Source: Amborella trichopoda (taxonomy: Eukaryota; Streptophyta; Magnoliopsida; Amborellales; Amborellaceae). From it: a DNA stretch of 64,000 nt. The notes below the pieces were generated by a model. That model was not told the origin of the DNA and made no database searches. It saw nothing but the letters and a program-made list of their open reading frames with translations. The stretch is taken from the NCBI RefSeq assembly GCF_000471905.2, contig NW_006495044.1, positions 3,830,849-3,894,848 on the forward strand. Direction: 5' to 3'. The translations under genes were made by a program, and so were the position numbers. Every line of letters begins with the position of its first letter. The first letter of the stretch is position 1. Of this stretch, positions 35,109 to 46,889 are shown piece after piece.

Positions 35109-38100
35109 TGGTTAGGTGCCTCGATCTTGCCCTCCAAATCCTTTTGGGGATCAGGCGGCACACGTCTCGGGTTTTGAGGGAAACTTGGGACGTTTTTGAG
35201 ATCGCTTTCTCCAGAACCTCGATCAAGAATGGAGGCTGGTGTTACCAACTTGTGAGGGAGGAATTACGGTGGGTTTGAGACTTACTAGGGCTGGCTCGCG
35301 TGGGCGCCCTCTTGGATCACGAAGAAAGCCCCCTAGTAATAAACCTGTTCAGAATCACCTCCCTTAGCTTGTATTCTTCTTGTTTTCTGTAATCACACAC
35401 ATATATGCCAAAGGTTATAAGACAGGAGGGTCAGACCTCACCTTTTTCCTCTTTGATGAACGTACAAAAGCATGCACATTCAAAAAGAAAAATAAGAGAA
35501 GAAAGACGGGGGAGAGAAGAATTTGATTGAACGGGAGGATTAGTGTGGTGACGAAGTTAATGAACATTTGGCTGATGTGGTAGTAAAACGGGCTCAATAA
35601 CTAAGACCGGCTCACAAGATTACTACTGGACGTCATTACCAGTACCAACTAGTTAGGCATGATGGTTAGTCTGTCGTGGCAATAAAGCGGGCCAAGTAAT
35701 CCTGGCACAACAACATTACGGTTAGATGACAGGACTACCATGAGAGGCAAACTTCAATCCCTCTTAGTTGAATAAAAGAGTAATAGAATGATGGTTATGA
35801 AGAAAGAATAAGAAGTGAAGTAAGAGAAGAAGGGAACAGAAGGAAGGAGAGAGAAGAAAGGAAGAGAAGAGTATGAAAGGAAGGAGAACAAAAGAGAGAG
35901 AGGGAAGGAAGATACAGTCGGTGCTAGGCATTGCCAGCTGTGTGAGAAGGAAGAGAGAGAAAATGGAGTCGGCACTAAGATTCATCGACTGTGTTATACA
36001 AAGGAGAGGAGAGAGAAGATGTAGATGACACTAAGCTTTACCAACTGTGCCTGAAGAAGAGGGAGAAAACACAGTCGAAGTTAGGCTTCGTCGACTGGCT
36101 TCAAAAGAGAAGGAGAGAGAGAAATCCAACTGGCACTAGACTTCGCCGACTAGCTTCATACGAGAAGGAGAGCGAGAAATCCAACAGGCGCTAGGCTTCA
36201 CCGACTAGCTTCAGAAGAGAAGGAGAGAGAAATCCAACCGGAACTAGGCTTCGTTGACTGGTTTCAGAAGAGAAGAAGAGAGAGAAATTCAACCAGCCCT
36301 AGGCTTCATCGACTGGTTTCAAAAGAGGAGAGAGAGAAATCCAACCGGCGCTAGGCTTCACCGACTGGTTTCAGAAGAGAATGAGAGAGAGAAATCCAAC
36401 GGGCGTTAGGCTTCACCGACTGGTTTCAAAAGTGAAGGAGAGAGAGAAATCCAACTGGTGCTAGGCTTCACCGACAGATTTTAAAAGAGAAGGAGATAGA
36501 GACGAGAAGAAGAGTGATAGAGATAAGAACGAGAAACAGGGGAGGAGAGAGAAAGAGGGGAGGAGAGAAAGAGAAGAGGAGAGAGAAAGAGGGGAGGAGA
36601 GAGAAAGAGGGGAGGAGAGATAGAGGGGGAGAGAGCAAAAGAGATAGAGATGAGATAGAGGGGAGGAGAGAGAAAGTGGGAGGAGAGAGCAAGAGAGAGA
36701 CGAGATAAAGGGGATGAGAGAGAAAGAGGGGAGGAAAGAGAAAGAGGGGAGGAGAGAGAAAGTTATCAGCCTGAAGGGTATTTACCCTTTTCTTCTCTCT
36801 CCTCTCTCTCTCTAATACATACCCAAGAACTTAAGAAAGAATGGAAATTTTTATTGAATCAATGCAAAATGAACCGAAGGTATCTACAATTTAGCTTTGC
36901 ATGTTTATATAGAGTTGGGCTAAAACGTGGGTGTACACCAAAAAACTAGCTAGAATTGAAGATAATTACAATTTAATTGAATTTAAAGAAATTCTAAAAA
37001 TTGGTGCAAAAGGGCTATTTTGCCCCTACCTAACAATGTGTGGAATATCAGAACAGTCTCTGCTGTTGCCCGAGAACTTGCGTGATCTTTTGAGGCTGAC
37101 TCGAGGTCGTTTTTTTTATTGAAAGATTATTGTTTTTTTGTAGGGCTCGGCATGACGACCATTTTGATAAGAGCCATGAATCATGTTTTTGAGCCATGAT
37201 CATGAGACTTGAATTTTGGATGAATCTTGAAAACTTCGGATCCATCGTATGCTCGTTTCTTAATGTTTCTTCATGATTTCTTCATTGAATCACACAGGAC
37301 ATGTCGTCACGATCATGTTGCAACAAACGTAGCTTGATTTCATGTCTGGATGAAGATTTTGTCGTATTGAGTTTTTTACTAGAATCTTGAAATCCAGCGG
37401 CCAAAATTTACACACCTTCGTGTGTAAAATCCAACCATTCATTGTTTGCGAGGTTTCAGATCAAAGATAGCCTCGGATCTCACGCACATAATGCAATTGG
37501 GTTCATACCGATCGGGTATGCGAGCGTCGTGATCTGGCTGCTCGAACGAGGCATGCTGCTGATGAATTTTCTGCAACTTCCTTCACGGATCGGTGACTTT
37601 CATTTAGTTTTTCTCTCTGCTCGGGCATCGTCACGGGACGTCCCATATATCGAATTGCTTGTCTTAATGAGACAAACACACTCACCAAATTTGAAAGCGA
37701 TTCGACTTGAAACGTTGGGATATAGGTGGCCCCGAAAGTAACTGCTTGTGACTGTGAAAACAACCACCTTTAATGTTGTTTTGATGCGGGGTGGCCATAC
37801 GAGGATAGTGTGTGGCCTACCCCTTTTTAGTCTTGTACCCATAACTTTGTCTTGGAGTGACCGATTAAGCCTAAACTTGACCATAAAGGTTTTCGATCAT
37901 GCCCGATCTAATATCGGTGGTCCCACAGCTATTTGATGCACCAAAAGTATGGATCTAGTTACAGGGTCCATTTCAGGATACTGGAGACCGATTTCGTTGA
38001 AATTGTTTCTATATGTTCACTGCGTTAGACATGTCCGATCATGATGAAACTTGGCACGTGGTATTTTGAAGTGCTGATGAAGATCTTTGACCAATTCAAG

Positions 38101-38194
38101 GGCCATTATGAGACTATCGGGAATTTCCACTGTTTTGTTGGCTCTATTGACCTGCTTCCTATCAGGGACCAAGGTACTGAAAAACGTTTAAACA
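35109..38194 (-). repeat. Gypsy-C 5' LTR (3.1 kb)
   Basis: It matches 17602-20820. The TATA box is at 36913-36904, AATAAA at 36855-36850, the GA/CT tract at 36490-36765 and the hairpin array at 35910-36490. The array and tract lie between the promoter and the primer site, so they would be in the RNA leader. Confidence 0.93.
35910..36490 (-). repeat. Hairpin-repeat array in the Gypsy-C 5' LTR, about 11 units
   Basis: The units are the same as at 18400-18965, for example ACAGTCGAAGTTAGGCTTCG followed by TCGACTGGCTTC, in which CAGTCGA and TCGACTG pair. Confidence 0.85.
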
Positions 38195-38199
38195 GTCTT
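38195..38199. repeat. Target-site duplication of Gypsy-C, right copy
   Basis: GTCTT pairs with ATCTT at 17597-17601. Gypsy-B sequence resumes here: the homologous part of C (21370-21420) reads across this point without a break. Confidence 0.8.
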
Positions 38200-40555
38200 C
38201 AGCATCTTTAAGTGCATTAGCGACCTCGTGGGAGTAGTGCTCTTCTTCTTGAGACTTGTCTTGCCTTCTTGGCAAGTCTTCTATCCTCCGAGTCATTTTC
38301 ACGAATGGACTCAGGCTGTTGGAATCTTTCCTTGAAGCTCGTACTTTTGGATCCTAGCATTGTGACACCAGGGATTTTTCGCTTTGAATGTGGGCTGAAG
38401 CCTCATATAGAGGCAAATGCTGCATCAACTTTCTTATTGGTCCAAGCACCCTTTGTGGGTTTTCACTTGGACTTGGGAAGTGGCGTTGTACAGACGATTT
38501 TTACCAACTTCTTTTTATTAAGGGCTCTTTTACCCATGACCTTTCGGCCATGTCCACCCTTATTCTTCCATTTTTACTCACGGTGCCCTTTTTGGGTTTC
38601 TACCATGCCCGGGTCTTCATTTTCATGGAACTCTTTTACTCATGGTTTCGTGACCATGCCCCTCCATCATTTTTACTCATGACGTTTACATCATGCCCAT
38701 TCTTCTTATTTTTTTTTGTGAAGGTGTGTTTAGGGTCATGCCTTCGGGACATATGTGAAGCCTCTTAACATCATGCAGCCATGATGTGCGCTACAGTTTA
38801 AAGTAATACAGCTGGACCGTGGTGGTGATGGATGACAGTCTTGTGGAGGCCATAGAGTGAGTATGGTGGTGGTTTGACTCACTTTGGGGAGATGGCGCGA
38901 GGCTACCTATGAAAGATGGATGATGTATGAATGGTAGGTGAAAAGTGGTGACCCACTAGCTGACGGTGAGTATGGATGGTGGGATGGCTCGCCGTTTTGT
39001 GAGCACGAGTGAAACTCACTGGGAAATGATGAATGATAATGAAACAATTCACTGGGGAGTTATGAAGGTGGTGCGCGCACATGGACTGGTCGGTTAGGGA
39101 AGAAGTACACGAAAATGCACGTAATGGGCATGTGCGCGAGTGTGGGGGCGGGTTTAAGGTCATGCCTTCGGGACCTTGTGCAAAGCAATTTATCATCATG
39201 CGGCCAGGATGTCTATTATGGTTTAAGGTCATATAGCTTGGACCATGGTTATGCAGTTTTAGAGTGATGCAACTAGAACCATGCAGTTTAAGGTCATGCA
39301 ATTAGACGTCAGCTATAGTTTAAGGTCATATAGTTTTGACCATGATGCTAAGCCTTTTAACGTCATGTGGTCAGGACGTACATTATTTTTTAAGGTCATA
39401 TAGCTCGGACCATGGCTATGCAGTTTAGAGTCATGCAGCTAAGACTATGCAGTTTAAGGTCATGCAACTAGACCTCCGCTACAGTTTATGCCATATAGTT
39501 TAGACCTTGGCGATGCAGTTTAGGATCATATAGCACGGACCATGGCTGTGCAGTTTAAGGTCATGTAGCACAGACCATTACTGAGTAGTTTAAGGTCATG
39601 CAACACAGACCATTGTGTGGGTTGTCATGTTGGTGAAGCGTAATGGGGAATAGGTCAGTGGATGGTAATCTGACTCCCTGGGGATAAAGTAGTGAAGGCC
39701 ATACACAAGCAGAGGGCTTAGATGGAGATGGTGACCCTACGAGGAGTGGCTAACGGAATCAAACTTCGCTGGGGATTAGGGTGTGAGTGTGACTCCTTAG
39801 GGGTGAAAAATGAGACTCGATGGAGAATAGGTTTATGGAAGGTAATCTGATTCCTTTGGGGATAAGATAGCAAATGAATAAGGACTTTGTGCGAAACAAA
39901 TCCACTGGGGGAGGTGAGAATGTTCCTAACTCCAATAGGGATAATGAGCTGCAGTACGGGTGTGACTCTTACTGGGGATGACAAGTCACGGCCTGAGTGC
40001 ATTGGCCTGGGTGCAACTGCACTAGGGATAGTGGTTGGACACACACAGCGGTGATCAGGTTCTAGCACATGCGACACTAGAACATGTGCGGCACTAGCAT
40101 GAGGAGCGTAACACAAGCGGCGATGGGCTTGAATGGCAGTAGCATTAACGCATATGGTGCTTAGCACGGGCGGAGATAACGCACACGGCGTTAGCGTGCG
40201 CAGTGGCAACACACACAACGATAGACTTGAGAACACAACCAGTGTTGGGAACAGCTGACACTAGCTTTTGAGAACACAGCCGGCACTGGGGTTTTACGAA
40301 CACAGCCGGCGCTGGGGTTTCGAGAACACAGCCGATGCTGAGATTTTGAGAACATAGCTGGCGCTGGGGTTTAGAGAACACAGGCTGCGGTGACCTGTAT
40401 TCGGGCCTCAGGCCTAAGCCTGACCCGGTCCTGGTCTCTGATGCATGGGGGCTTCATGGGTGGTGGTAAGCGTCCGTTTCGGTCCAGCCCAATACCGTTT
40501 GGTCTTCAGGGACGTGCCTAGAATTCTCGATTTGTTGGGGGCACTTTAGAGGAAT
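38200..40555 (-). repeat. Gypsy-B 3' non-coding region with three repeat types
   Basis: In order come CATTTTTACTCATG-like repeats (38520-38690), a TTTAAGGTCATGCA array (39160-39620) and about ten primer-site-like segments such as ACTCCCTGGGGAT and ACTCCAATAGGGAT (39640-40040). GAACACAGCCGGCGCTGGGG repeats follow (40220-40390). The order is the same as in C. No gene is seen. Confidence 0.7.
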
Positions 40556-40559
40556 ATCG

Positions 40560-40569
40560 CCTATATATG
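40560..40569 (+). promoter_or_regulatory. Putative TATA box of the antisense PMD gene in Gypsy-B
   Basis: CCTATATATG lies before GGGGTAAACCCCATTTTTAC. It aligns with the C copy (24079) and, on the other strand, with A (8630-8611). Confidence 0.55.
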
Positions 40570-40589
40570 GGGGTAAACCCCATTTTTAC

Positions 40590-41492
40590 AGTTTCACCAA
40601 AGGTAAAATGAGTAAGTTTAATAGTGAGAGAGAGCTTCCGACGAGAACTCCGGTGAAAACACAGGGTGCCTGAAGTTTTGGTTGTAAGAGGGTTTCGGCT
40701 GGGAGCGAGAGAGACATAGGAGGTTGCAGGGCTTTGTGGCGAAGGTTTTAGTGAGAAAAATATGGGATTCACCATGAAGCAGGGGGAAACTCTGGCCATA
40801 ACTTGGGATAGCCGGAAAGGGGTAGAAGTTACGGCAAGGAACTACTGGGAAACTTCCACTGGGTTTTTGCGAGTTTCTCATTGTTTTTTGCCATCAGGAA
40901 GAAAAAAGGGAAGGTGTCATAGTCGATTTTTGGCAGAAGAGGGGAGTTTGCCGGTGAGAAACCAAGAGGTTGCGGGGAGTGATCAACAGCTTGAAGACGA
41001 AGGGTCATTGGGAGGTGAACAACTGCCAGTCCACACGCAAGGATGTGTTTCAGACCACATCATCGTCGGTAGTTGTTCGGCGGCATGCTGGGGCTCAAGG
41101 TGACACGTGCACAATTTGTAGTACATGCAAGAGATTTGAACATGAGCAACAATAGTCCTTTGAAAACACAGCCATTGCTAGGAATTAGTGAACACAGTCA
41201 GCTCTAGGCATTGGCAAACATAGCTTATGCTAGGCATTAGCGAACACAGCTGGTGTTAGGCATTAGCGAACACAGCCGGCGTTAGGCGTTAGCAAACATA
41301 GTCGGTGCTAGGCATTTAGCAAACACAGCCGACGCTAGGCATTAGCAAACACAGCTGGCGCTAGGCGTTGGCGAACACAGCCGCCATTGGGCCTCTTAGA
41401 ACACAGCTGGAGGTGGGCTTTAGCAAACACAGCTGACACTAGCCTGTGCCTTAGTGATTCACGCACATGAGTGAGTCCTTAAAATTTATATG
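40590..41492 (+). other. Leader of the antisense PMD gene in Gypsy-B
   Basis: No convincing frame is seen. From 41167 to 41452 about 11 units of GAACACAGCCGGCGTTAGGC with GTTAGC-type linkers occur just before the start codon, as in C. The open frame 40762-41103 is not supported by the C copy. Confidence 0.5.
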
Positions 41493-44400
41493 ATGGCTAG
41501 GCCTTCTCACAGAATCCCTAACGTGAAGAACCTTCCAAGGGGAGGAGAGCTTGACACTGAAGATTTTCCTAGTGAAAGTTTAGTGAGGGGCAAGCCCCAT
41601 TTGGCTAATTGACACGCTATGCAAGCCAAAGTGGCCTCTTAGTGTCACCTTTATTACCGACCCTGTTCGCTTTGAGGTTAGGGAGGAGAATGACGGAAAC
41701 GTCAGTATCGAAGAAGGGGTCGCCCTCCTTCATTGCATGCATAGGAATGTGGTTTCTGGCGCCAATTTGCCCACATTGAGGAAGAGAATGGTGAAGACTA
41801 AGGGGCTAATATGGTCTTCTTCTGGGCTCCGAGTGCAAGGGGAGCACCAATATCTAAAGGGGTACTCTTCTTGGACCATCAAGGTGCCAGGGTCACACAA
41901 AAGCATCCTTGAGCGTGCTTCTCTGCTAGTAGCTGTTCAATGCTCAGCTGGCTATTAGATCGGTGCTCAAATACTGTTAAGGTACTGCTGGAGACATGGA
42001 GTCATGTTAGCAACACATGGCTCCTTGGGCATGGGGTGGCAAGAATCTCCTTATCGGATCTTCATTTCATTGGTGGCCTTCCATTGATCAAGGGAATGTA
42101 TGACAAGTTCGTGCCTCAGAACTCGGTCATCTTTGATAGTTCTAAGCTAGGGGGAGAGAAACCGCCTACTAGTCTTCATAAATTTTTTGAGATATATCTG
42201 TTGCTTCATTCCAAGTCTAGCAATGGTCGGGTAACCTTCACCGAATGGGTGAAATTCTTTTGCTAGGATTACCTTGAGGATGGTCGAGGTACTTTGAGAA
42301 AAAAGAAGGGGAAGGCAGTTTGTAAAGGGGGCGCCTCCCATCTATCAATCTGGGACCAGTGATGACTCCGTCTTCTTGGCCCATATTCTTATGCAAATTC
42401 GCTATTCTTGGAGGGCCAGATAACATTCGTCCAGGCACATTCTATGTAGCTTACGATATGGCAAGAGGGCACTAGTACGCTTTTGCTCAGCCAGTCTCAT
42501 GCAACATCTACCATGGACTGGGAGCCATCTCGAGGGGGAAAGCCTACAAAGGCAAAGAGGGGGGCAATGGCATTGTCGAGGGTGAAGCCTTTCCAGGGGA
42601 CTTTAAGACAACATTCCCCATCCATTATGTGTATGGGTGGCTAGGGGCCTATTTCCCTACCACCTATATTAGGAGTCTGGGTTTGGGGGAGAAAATGTGC
42701 CCCTTCTTGATGAGAATTGTTGGTCAAAAGGCTTTCTTTCATAGCCCAGGGAAGGCTCGAAACTTGTTTGGGAATGACTTCTCAAGTATGCTGCGGGTCT
42801 CATTTCCAGTTGGGAGTTTTACTAACTGCTCCTTTATTGATGAACTAGGGAAGGAGTTGGACGGTGCTCCCACAACTATCAGGGAGATCATGTTCATCTT
42901 GAGCATTAGAACGGGGAGGGGGGGGGGGGCTTTGCCCTATCGGACCCCGCACAGTGCCAAATTAGAAGGGTACTTCCCTCTTCGCTTCGCCCGTCAGCAT
43001 GGGCTTGATCGGAGCTGCCCCTTCTCTTTGTTTTTTGAAAAGCCCAATAGTAGAGTAAACACCAGGAAGAAGGAAGAGCTTGGGACTCTTCGAGAATCCT
43101 AGCTGCCAGAGCATATACGGACTGCGTGGTCCACATGTTTGGAGGTGATGGAGATTAGCAAGTATGCGTTACCCCACTTTGGCAATAGGCTCCAAGTGAC
43201 CGAGGCCTACGCATGTTGGTTGAGGATTACCAACTCAGGATACTGGGAGGGTGAGCACTCCTAGAAAGGGGAAAACTACAATTGGTGTCACGATATTAGA
43301 CAAAGGAGGAGCATCAACGCTCTCGCTCTTGGCAAGGTCTTTGACTTGGGCTACCCCTAGAATTGGTAGGCTCTTGAGATTCCTTGGGAGATAGCGGCTG
43401 ACAACACTTCGCCGCAATTTCTAGCCATAGAGAAGAGGGCAGAGAGCCTTTTCGATAAACTCAGCTCTGTCTTCGAATGGAGGGAGGGCCAAAATGTCCC
43501 AGGTCATGAAGGGCGTCCAATCCAAGACTTGAACGCTTTGATCGGGAGCGGTCCTCACAGTGCTCTTGTTGCAGGCTCTTCACAAGTGGGGAGTTCTGAG
43601 GCAGCTGCTTCTCCTCCAGTAGGAGGGAAGAAAAGGAAACCTACCCCTATCGGCACTCATGCACCAACTCAGGCTGTTAGACCTGCTCGAAGACGTAGGG
43701 GAGCCAAACTTCCTGTCATTTTAGAATCAGGAGGTAGCTCTTCCTCCTCTGAATCATTAGCTGCTCCCTCAGTGTTACCTTCTGCCCTTTCTCGATCATC
43801 TTCTGCCTGTCCTGAATTGTTTTCTACCTCTTCAGAGACCGAGGTGGATGAATCCGACCCCTTTGAGCCTATTGTCATTGTTTCTGATCGAGACGTGACT
43901 CCAGAACTTGTGGTGGTACCTCAAAGTCCAAGGGTGGTTTCTGAAACAGATCCGGAGGCTGAAGGCCTTGAAATCTTTGCCCAAGGAGAGGAACTTGACA
44001 CTGACATGGCCTCTGATCCTCAGGAAGTTACTGCCCCGACTGAGACAGGGGCTACGGTAATGGATAATGAGGGCCCAGTAATCTTTCAAGAGGAGCGGCT
44101 TATGGTTAGTGAGGCTCTTGATCATCAAGAGGCTGCTGCCCCAGAGTGCGCAGGTCAAGAAGATGAAGAGGTTGAGCTTTTTGCGACAGAGGTTCTGGCT
44201 GTTGAGGATGTGGGCCAGGTAGAAGAGGCCATGGCTGAGGCTGAAGTGGTGATCTTAGAAAATGAAGGCCAAATAGAAGGGGTGGCCTCTGAACTTATCG
44301 AAGAAAAAGTGATAGTTCAAGAGAGTGAGGAACAAGGAAGAGATGCTGGCCTTGAGCGTGTTGAGGCCATCGCAAAGGGTGAGAGACAAGGGGAGGAGAT

Positions 44401-45285
44401 TGCTTTGGAGCACACTGAGACCGGAGTGGTGGCTCCAGCAAGTGAAGACCAAGGTGAGGAGACCAGGTAGGTTAAGGCTGGGGCTGCCTTTGAATCTGAG
44501 ATGCTCGAGGCTTTGGGCTTCACAATTGCCTCAGAAGAGCCAGTGACTCACCTGCTATCACCCCTTCAAGCCCAGTCTTGGAAATCGAAGTTCCTTCAAT
44601 GGTGGTGGACCCGGTAGTACCACCCAGGCCTATCTTCAGCGGGGTTTCTGACATAATTACCAACATGCTCAGTGCAGGTCTCCAAGGTTTAAGGGAGCTA
44701 CCTTTCACTGAGATGGGCGAGGCATTGGCCAAACTCAGGGAATTTGCTGCTGCGACCACTATTTTTGGGAATGCGCCAGAAGTCCTCTCTCATTTTGGTG
44801 CTACTTTAGATGAATTGGAGATTTGGAGGCTGGAGAGGTTGCATCATGAGGTAGAGAGTAGTAAGGTAGCTTCCTTGGAGGCATCGATCTCACGTCGATG
44901 TGAGGAAATAGATTCCTGCATAGAGAAGAAGGCCACTATGGTTGCCCATTAGCTTGATCTCAAGATGGAGGGGAGAACTTGCTTCAATAGGATGATAGCC
45001 ATAAGGGCAGAGATGCGAAAGATGAAGGACGAATTTATAGATCTTGAGAGGGAAATGATTAAGAGAAAGGCCTTGGATTCCTCCATGGTTGAGGATCTAT
45101 CAGAGCTCTGTCGCACCATCGAGTCGAAAACCGTCTCCATGGAACAGGAGGCTCAAATGGTGGTTGAATGGAAGGAGCGTATTCAACATGCTGAGGCTTC
45201 TTTTGTAGCATCTAGGGCAGAGATCAATAAGATCATTGATCATTTTTTAGAGTGTCTTTCCTTTGCCATATGTCAGCACTTGTAA
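41493..45285 (+). pseudogene. Antisense PMD gene of Gypsy-B, broken
   Basis: It starts MARPSHRIPNVKNLPRGGEL, parallel to C. The PMD includes SNTWLLGHGVARISLSDLHF and GGLPLIKGMYDKFVP (near 42030-42110), FEIYLLLHS...TEWVKFFC (near 42200) and VYGWLGAYFPTTYIRSLGLG (near 42630). The last matches the YLYGWLGEYF element of aminotransferase-like PMDs. A nuclear-type basic stretch (GGKKRKPTPI, PARRRRGAKLP) and a long Ser/Glu-rich acidic linker (43529-44470) follow, then a helical domain (44578-44952) and a coiled coil (44965-45285). It converges with the protease. It is longer and better kept in the linker than C, but broken. Confidence 0.75.
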
Positions 45286-45439
45286 AAAATTTAAATTTTA
45301 TGAATGATATGCTTGTTTTTCTCTTTTGACTAGTTTCGCTGCATGATTTCATTCTTCTTTGTTTCGCTGCATCTCGTCTCCTTCTTAGGTAGGCCATGTC
45401 TCAGGGCTTTTACTGTTTCTGCCCTTTTATCGAGGGAAA

Positions 45440-46859
45440 CCCTTAACCTTGCTTTGTCCTATGACAAATTGCTGTGGTTCCAATGACCTCAAGCAGAGGA
45501 GCAGTTGCTTCTTCTCCTCTTAATGTTTGATTGGACAGGGGCTCATAATTCATTTTTCTCATCATTTGATGAGCTTGCTTGCTATAAATCGTCCAATCAG
45601 AAGGAGCTTTAGCTTCTATTTGAGGCACATTTGTTTCAAGTTCGTCATAGCACTTGGTCTCAAGCACGAACTCCTTCAGATGTTTAGAAGTGATACACAT
45701 AACCTCCAGTTGGCTGTGGAGACTACGAACTTCACTTCTTAACTCTGCCGAGAGATCATGCTCTTGAGGGTGAGAATGTTGTGCTTTCTCGAACTGCTTC
45801 CATCCCATAGAATTAGGGAAGCGCAAGACTTGTGGCTGACCACTGTTCTGACCCTTCAGTGGGACGAGGAGCGTCCTCTTTGCTTATAGTCGTCTGGGTT
45901 TGGAGTACATTCCATGGTGGCTGGCGCACCATTGCTGCTTTCAAGAGTGCAATAGGGACATGCATGACTTTTTGATGGTCTGGCGTGTAGGTGACCTTTG
46001 GAGCCGGGAATTCTATCCCCATGACTTGATCAATCTCGAGAGTGACCTCTGGTTCATCTTCTTGCAAAGGTGGCTCTAGATTGGAAGCAGAGGAGAAGCT
46101 TCATCTTCAGGTGAATATAGAGCTTCTTCAGGGGTAGTTAATGGCATGCTAGGATGAAGGGGAGTCAGAGGAAGAGTTTTTACATTGTCTTTCTTCTTCT
46201 TTGAACATGTCCACCAGTGTTCGCTCGATGTCCTCAACATCTTCATGAGACAACGGTTCTATCTTTCTCACAGACTTGTATTCACCATCATTTGGTTTTT
46301 GGAATGACAACGAATCTGTGAAGTAATACTTGACATCAACGTAGTGAGCTTCAGCTATAAGAAATGGTCTTTTATTAGCGTAGACCGTATGATGTCTCCC
46401 ATCTCGACTATACTTGAAGCACTGGTGCAATGTGGATGGAACCACTCCCTGGTCGTGGAGCCACGGGCGGTCGAGAATGATGTTGTAGGAAGTGTTAGTG
46501 TCGATTACATGAAACTAAGCATAGTCGTTTAATTCACCAATCTTGAGACGAAGGCAGATGGTGCCATTCGGCTTTTCTCATGACTGGTTGAATCCCTGGA
46601 CTATGATATGCATCAGAGTGAGATCTTTAGAACCTAATCCCAATTGAGTGAGGATTCTCCTTGGGATAAGGTTGATTGCTGACCCTCCATCCAACATAAT
46701 TCGGTTAATGGGGCATGCATGTAATTCACCAGTCACAAAAAGAGGGCGCTTGTGAAATTTTTCTCCCAATTGCAGATCATCCTCTAAGAAGGTGATCGCC
46801 ATACATCCGCTCAAGATTGATGGGTCCACCTGGATGAGTTCCACTTCAGCCTCGAACAC
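45440..46859 (-). pseudogene. pro: Gypsy-B retropepsin (protease) and C-terminal tail
   Basis: The open stretch 46859-46578 carries MAITFLEDDLQLGEKFHKRP and LDGGSAINLIPRRILTQLG, the aspartic protease signature. The end of the domain (WLHDQGVVPSTLHQCFKYS) is near 46440. The tail to 45440 includes EIDQVMGIEFPAPKVTYTPD (about 46010) and a helical part, as in C. No reverse transcriptase follows. It is broken. Confidence 0.82.
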
Positions 46860-46889
46860 CTTTGGATCAGAAAGATCCTGGACCAGAGC

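Larger units (their letters stand above)
17602..38194 (-). mobile_element. Gypsy-C: innermost large-LTR Tat/Ogre-like element with an antisense PMD gene
   Basis: It is 20.6 kb with nothing inserted in it. In element order (right to left) come the 5' LTR (35109-38194), primer site, gag with a long N-terminal extension, protease (30375-29808), a convergent + strand PMD gene (25252-28900), its promoter, a repeat-rich 3' region and the 3' LTR (17602-20820). I found no reverse transcriptase, RNase H or integrase. The coding parts are broken in many places. The LTRs are near 88-90% identical by eye in the stretches compared. Nesting makes it the youngest of the four. Confidence 0.93.

Noticed and set aside
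40762-41103. A 113-residue gene upstream of the PMD in B
   Set aside because: The homologous leader in C has no matching frame and no domain is recognisable.
42912-42928. A G-run (also at 17161-17172) as a quadruplex or regulatory signal
   Set aside because: It is a single homopolymer in decayed DNA and could be slippage or a sequencing effect. It is not shared between the B and C copies.
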